This document shows, piece by piece, positions 61,385 to 64,000 of a stretch of DNA of 64,000 nt. The first letter of the stretch is position 1. Each line of letters starts with the position of its first letter. The position numbers were made by a program, and so were the translations under genes. Source of the DNA: Cohnella zeiphila (GTDB lineage: Bacteria; Bacillota; Bacilli; Paenibacillales; Paenibacillaceae); NCBI RefSeq assembly GCF_014212055.1, contig NZ_JACJVO010000012.1, positions 174,081-238,080 on the forward strand. The letters are read 5' to 3'. The notes under the pieces were generated by a model. The model was not told the DNA's origin and did not search any database. It worked only from the letters and a program-made list of their open reading frames with translations.

Positions 61385-61433
61385 GGCTCCCACCCTTTTG
61401 CAGTCGTCTGTCTCATTATTGTAGGTAACCAAC

Positions 61434-61508
61434 CTTTAATCAACCTTAAGCCGGGAACTTCGGCCGGAAGTTTACGCTGCGTTAACAATTTAAGATTCGT
61501 TAAAGGTT
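61434..61508. promoter_or_regulatory. Direct repeats, possible response-regulator site
   Basis: TTAATCAACCTTAAG (61436-61450) recurs as TTAACAATTTAAG (61482-61494), followed by TTCGTTAAAGGTTCGTT. They lie in the 188-base gap between the response regulator and the VTC operon, where an OmpR-type regulator would bind as tandem sites. A GC-rich small hairpin (CCGGGAACTTCGGCCGG) separates them. Confidence 0.45.
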
Positions 61509-61572
61509 CGTTCTCTAAGCTACAGACAGGGAAAGGCGAGACGGCCGGCAAGCCGGGAAAGGAGCGCTGAAC

Positions 61573-62313
61573 ATGGCGATTGAAGTGTTTAACCGTTACG
61601 AGAACAAATACCTGATGGATACGAAGGCGTTCTACGCGATATACAACCGGCTGATGGAATACATGGAGCTCGACGCCTACAACAAGGACGACAAGTTCTA
61701 CTCCATCAGCAATCTGTACTACGATACCGAGAACCATACGCTCGTGCGCAACAGCCTGGCGAAGCCGAAGTACAGGGAGAAGCTGCGCATTCGGGCCTAC
61801 GGAGTGCCCGCGGCGAATGCCAAAGTGTATCTGGAGCTGAAGAAAAAAGTGTTCGGGCTGGTCAACAAGCGCCGGACGGCGCTGAAGCTTCACGAGGCGT
61901 ACGAGTTCGTCCGATGCGGGCAGCCTCCGGCGTTCCGGGAAGGGATGAACCGGCAGGTGGTCGGGGAGATCGAGTATTTCCTGTCGCGGTACGAGCTGCG
62001 GCCCATGGCGTACCTGGCTTATGACCGGATCGCGATGTTCTGCAAGGGGAACCGCGATTTGCGGATCACCTTCGACACGAACATCCGGTCGCGGCGGCAC
62101 GATCTCAAGCTGGAGCTTGGCGATTACGGCGATCAACTGATGGAACGCGGCCAATGGCTCATGGAAGTGAAGGCGGAGAAGACCATCCCGGTCTGGCTGT
62201 CCAAGCTGCTGTCGGAGCTTAGGATGTACCGGACGAGCTTTTCCAAATACGGCAACGAGTACAAAAAGTCCATTCGCAACGCCAAACCGGAAAGGGAGAG
62301 CATCGTGTTATGA
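61573..62313 (+). CDS. VTC-domain protein (polyphosphate polymerase-like)
   Basis: 246 residues consisting of a single VTC tunnel domain of the CYTH/TTM superfamily. Typical residues are the N-terminal FNRYENKYLMD, YREKLRIRAYG (basic RxR), the charged LELKKKV and the late WLMEVKAEKTIPVWLSKLLS. Bacterial homologues of yeast VTC4 make polyphosphate from ATP. It lacks the SPX domain that controls the yeast enzyme. ATG after AAGGAG. It overlaps the DUF4956 gene by four bases (ATGA), so the two likely act together at the membrane. Confidence 0.88.
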   Translation: MAIEVFNRYENKYLMDTKAFYAIYNRLMEYMELDAYNKDDKFYSISNLYYDTENHTLVRNSLAKPKYREKLRIRAYGVPAANAKVYLELKKKVFGLVNKRRTALKLHEAYEFVRCGQPPAFREGMNRQVVGEIEYFLSRYELRPMAYLAYDRIAMFCKGNRDLRITFDTNIRSRRHDLKLELGDYGDQLMERGQWLMEVKAEKTIPVWLSKLLSELRMYRTSFSKYGNEYKKSIRNAKPERESIVL

Positions 62314-62990
62314 TCGAATCTTTGTTCGCGGCAAGCGCCGCTTCCGCGGAATTGACCGTATCCCATGCGCTCTGGACTTTTTCGATCTCCATGATCCTGG
62401 GCGGCGCCATCAGCTGGACGTACCGCAAGACGCAGACGGCTTATTCCTCGAGCTTCACGCTGACGATGATGATTCTGCCGACGATCGTCGCCATCATTAT
62501 TCTGCTCATCGGCAGCAACATCGCCCGCGCTTTCAGTCTCGCCGGCGCCTTCTCGATCATCCGGTTCCGAAGCGCCCCCGGCGACTCGAAGGACATCTCG
62601 TACGTGCTGTTCTCGATGGCGGCCGGTCTCGGCTGCGGCGTCGGCGCTTACGGCTACGCAGTGTTGTTTACGGCATGCCTGTGCGCGCTGATGTTCGTCC
62701 TGAAGGCCGTCAAGTTCGGCACGAACAAGGAAGCGATGAAGACGCTCAAGGTGACGATTCCGGAGAACCTCGGCTACGAGGAGGCGTTCGACGAGATTTT
62801 CAGAAAGTTCGGCATCGATTATGAGCTCAAAAGAGTGCGCACGACCGAGCTCGGCAGCCTGTACGAGGTCGTCTATGCCGTGAAGCTCGGGCCGGACACG
62901 AACCAGAAGGAGCTGCTGGACGCCGTCCGCACGCGGAACGGCAATCTCGATATTACGCTGACGATGAGTCCCGTCGTTCAGGAATATTAA
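62310..62990 (+). CDS. DUF4956 membrane protein
   Basis: 226 residues. Three to four membrane helices (about 20-38, 47-67, 92-130) carry FSLAGAFSIIRFRSAPGDSK, the DUF4956 hallmark that resembles a MgtC core. A cytoplasmic C-terminal domain of about 80 residues follows. Function unknown; the repeated pairing with VTC-domain genes in Firmicutes suggests an accessory or polymer-channel subunit. It could be a divergent MgtC relative. The next gene starts 20 bases later. Confidence 0.85.
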   Translation: MIESLFAASAASAELTVSHALWTFSISMILGGAISWTYRKTQTAYSSSFTLTMMILPTIVAIIILLIGSNIARAFSLAGAFSIIRFRSAPGDSKDISYVLFSMAAGLGCGVGAYGYAVLFTACLCALMFVLKAVKFGTNKEAMKTLKVTIPENLGYEEAFDEIFRKFGIDYELKRVRTTELGSLYEVVYAVKLGPDTNQKELLDAVRTRNGNLDITLTMSPVVQEY

Positions 62991-63010
62991 GGATGAGGAG
63001 AGGATGTCCC

Positions 63011-64000
63011 ATGAATCGATCGCATAAAGCTAAACTGATGGCTGCCGCCATTTTAAGCGCTTTGCTCGCGGCAGGCTGCAGCTCGAACGCCGACGAGCCC
63101 GCTGCCTCCGCTTCCGCTTCATCTTCGACCGGCGGGACGACGGTATCGTCCAGCGGCGCCGCTTCGGCCGCCGCCGTGAAGCTGGCCGGCCTCGACGCGA
63201 CGGAACAGGCCGGCTTCGACGAGGACGACGCGTTGACGACGTGGAGCGCGGACAGCTCGATCGCGATCGCGCTTGGCGGCACTGGCGCCACCGTCGACGG
63301 ATCGGGCGCGACGGCCGAGGGCGGCGTCGTGACCATTGCGGATGCCGGCACCTATGTCGTGAGCGGACAATCGTCGGACGGCCAGATTGTCATTGATGTG
63401 CCGGAAGACGCCGTCGTGCATCTTGTACTGAACGGCGTCCAGATCAGCAACGATGATGGCCCGGCCCTCTACGTGAAGGAGGCCGACAAGGTGATCGTCA
63501 CGCTGCAGGACGGTACGGACAACACCGTTGCGGACGGTGCAACCTACGCGGATACGTCCGAGGACGCGCCGACCGCCGCCCTCTACAGCAAAGGCGACCT
63601 GACGATCAACGGAACCGGGAAGCTGACCGTCCAAGGCAATTCGAACGACGGAATCGCGAGCAAGGACGACCTCAAGCTCATGAGCGGCACGATCGACATC
63701 CAGGCGGCCGACGACGGCATGATCGGGAAGGACCTGGTCGCGGTCAAAGACGGTACGGTCACGATCGACGCGGGCGGCGACGGCATCAAGTCGACGAACG
63801 ATGCCGATGCGGACAAAGGGAATGTCGCCATCGCGGGCGGAACGTTCCATATCACGGCCGAAAATGACGGCTTCCAGGCGGCTTCTTCGCTTCTCATCGA
63901 CGGCGGGACGTTCGACATCGTCACCGGCGGCGGCAGCGCGAATTCGACGAAGACGCACGAGGAGCAAGGGCCGGGCGGCTTCGGCGGCGGCGGTTGGGGG
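63011..64000 (+). CDS. Carbohydrate-binding domain lipoprotein (DUF4353-like), 3' end outside window
   Basis: 330 codons are visible and the frame is still open at the last base. Lipobox LLAAGCSS, then a Ser/Ala-rich linker. The mature part is a beta-helix-like repeat: GGVVTIADAGTYVVSGQSSD, LNGVQISNDDGPALYV, GDLTINGTGKLTVQG, GIASKDDLKLMSGTIDI and so on, the pattern of DUF4353 'carbohydrate-binding domain-containing' proteins often found with CotH and VTC genes. Ends in a Gly-rich stretch, where such proteins carry a Gly/Asp/Glu-rich region. It would sit on the outer face of the membrane. ATG at 63011 with GGATGAGGAGAGG upstream. Confidence 0.85.
   Translation, partial: MNRSHKAKLMAAAILSALLAAGCSSNADEPAASASASSSTGGTTVSSSGAASAAAVKLAGLDATEQAGFDEDDALTTWSADSSIAIALGGTGATVDGSGATAEGGVVTIADAGTYVVSGQSSDGQIVIDVPEDAVVHLVLNGVQISNDDGPALYVKEADKVIVTLQDGTDNTVADGATYADTSEDAPTAALYSKGDLTINGTGKLTVQGNSNDGIASKDDLKLMSGTIDIQAADDGMIGKDLVAVKDGTVTIDAGGDGIKSTNDADADKGNVAIAGGTFHITAENDGFQAASSLLIDGGTFDIVTGGGSANSTKTHEEQGPGGFGGGGWG

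Overview
The window looks like chromosome from a high-GC member of the Paenibacillaceae (Paenibacillus, Cohnella or a close relative). The reasons are strong Shine-Dalgarno sites with many TTG and GTG starts, several YesM/YesN-type regulators, lipoprotein-based sugar ABC importers of the LplA/LplB/YtcP kind that lack their own ATPase, and very large secreted multidomain polysaccharide hydrolases. I see no rRNA, tRNA, transposase, prophage or CRISPR array.

Layout. 1-1.7 kb is the end of an ABC exporter. 2.0-10.2 kb (minus) is a run of genes reading TarJ-like polyol-phosphate dehydrogenase, Ugp-type permeases and binding lipoprotein, glycerophosphodiesterase, secreted TagC-like beta-propeller, MgtC and a DeoR regulator. 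Together they suggest salvage of glycerol- or ribitol-phosphate compounds such as teichoic acid fragments. A divergent AraC gene lies at 10.5-11.4 kb. 11.7-15.2 kb (minus) is a five-gene operon built on acetaldehyde dehydrogenase and 4-hydroxy-2-oxovalerate aldolase, with a cupin, an SDR that has lost its YxxxK motif, and a MEKHLA protein. 15.6-27.5 kb (plus) encodes an AraC regulator, a YesM/YesN two-component pair, an ABC importer, a GH51 arabinofuranosidase and a GH2 enzyme: an uptake and breakdown unit for arabinose-containing polysaccharide.

27.5-28.8 kb is a gene-poor patch with a 27-residue Hol-Tox-like toxin, a probable antisense RNA terminator and a truncated SDR pseudogene. 28.9-34.1 kb holds an SDR/Atu4866 pair with a divergent AraC gene, a degenerate protein kinase, and a divergent TetR/DHA2 efflux pair with a clear operator. 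34.2-38.1 kb is a secreted GH87-type alpha-1,3-glucanase. 38.4-46.9 kb has a DMT transporter, a membrane XRE regulator, a catalase, a TetR-MFS-FMN reductase unit with two matching operators, an OmdA-like protein and a second DHA2 efflux pump. 47.1-57.9 kb is a second polysaccharide unit: a membrane AraC sensor-regulator diverging from an ABC importer and a 1530-residue GH141-like beta-helix protein. 58.3-64 kb has a secreted helveticin-J-like protein, an OmpR/HisKA two-component system, and a divergent VTC-domain/DUF4956/carbohydrate-binding lipoprotein operon that runs off the end.

Several gene-free stretches (1.7-1.9, 41.5-41.7, 45.2-45.35 and 58.1-58.26 kb) carry short repeats with a period near 50-52 bases, often starting TAACG. 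These intergenic modules, the polyol-phosphate cluster and the small toxin locus are the observations most worth following.
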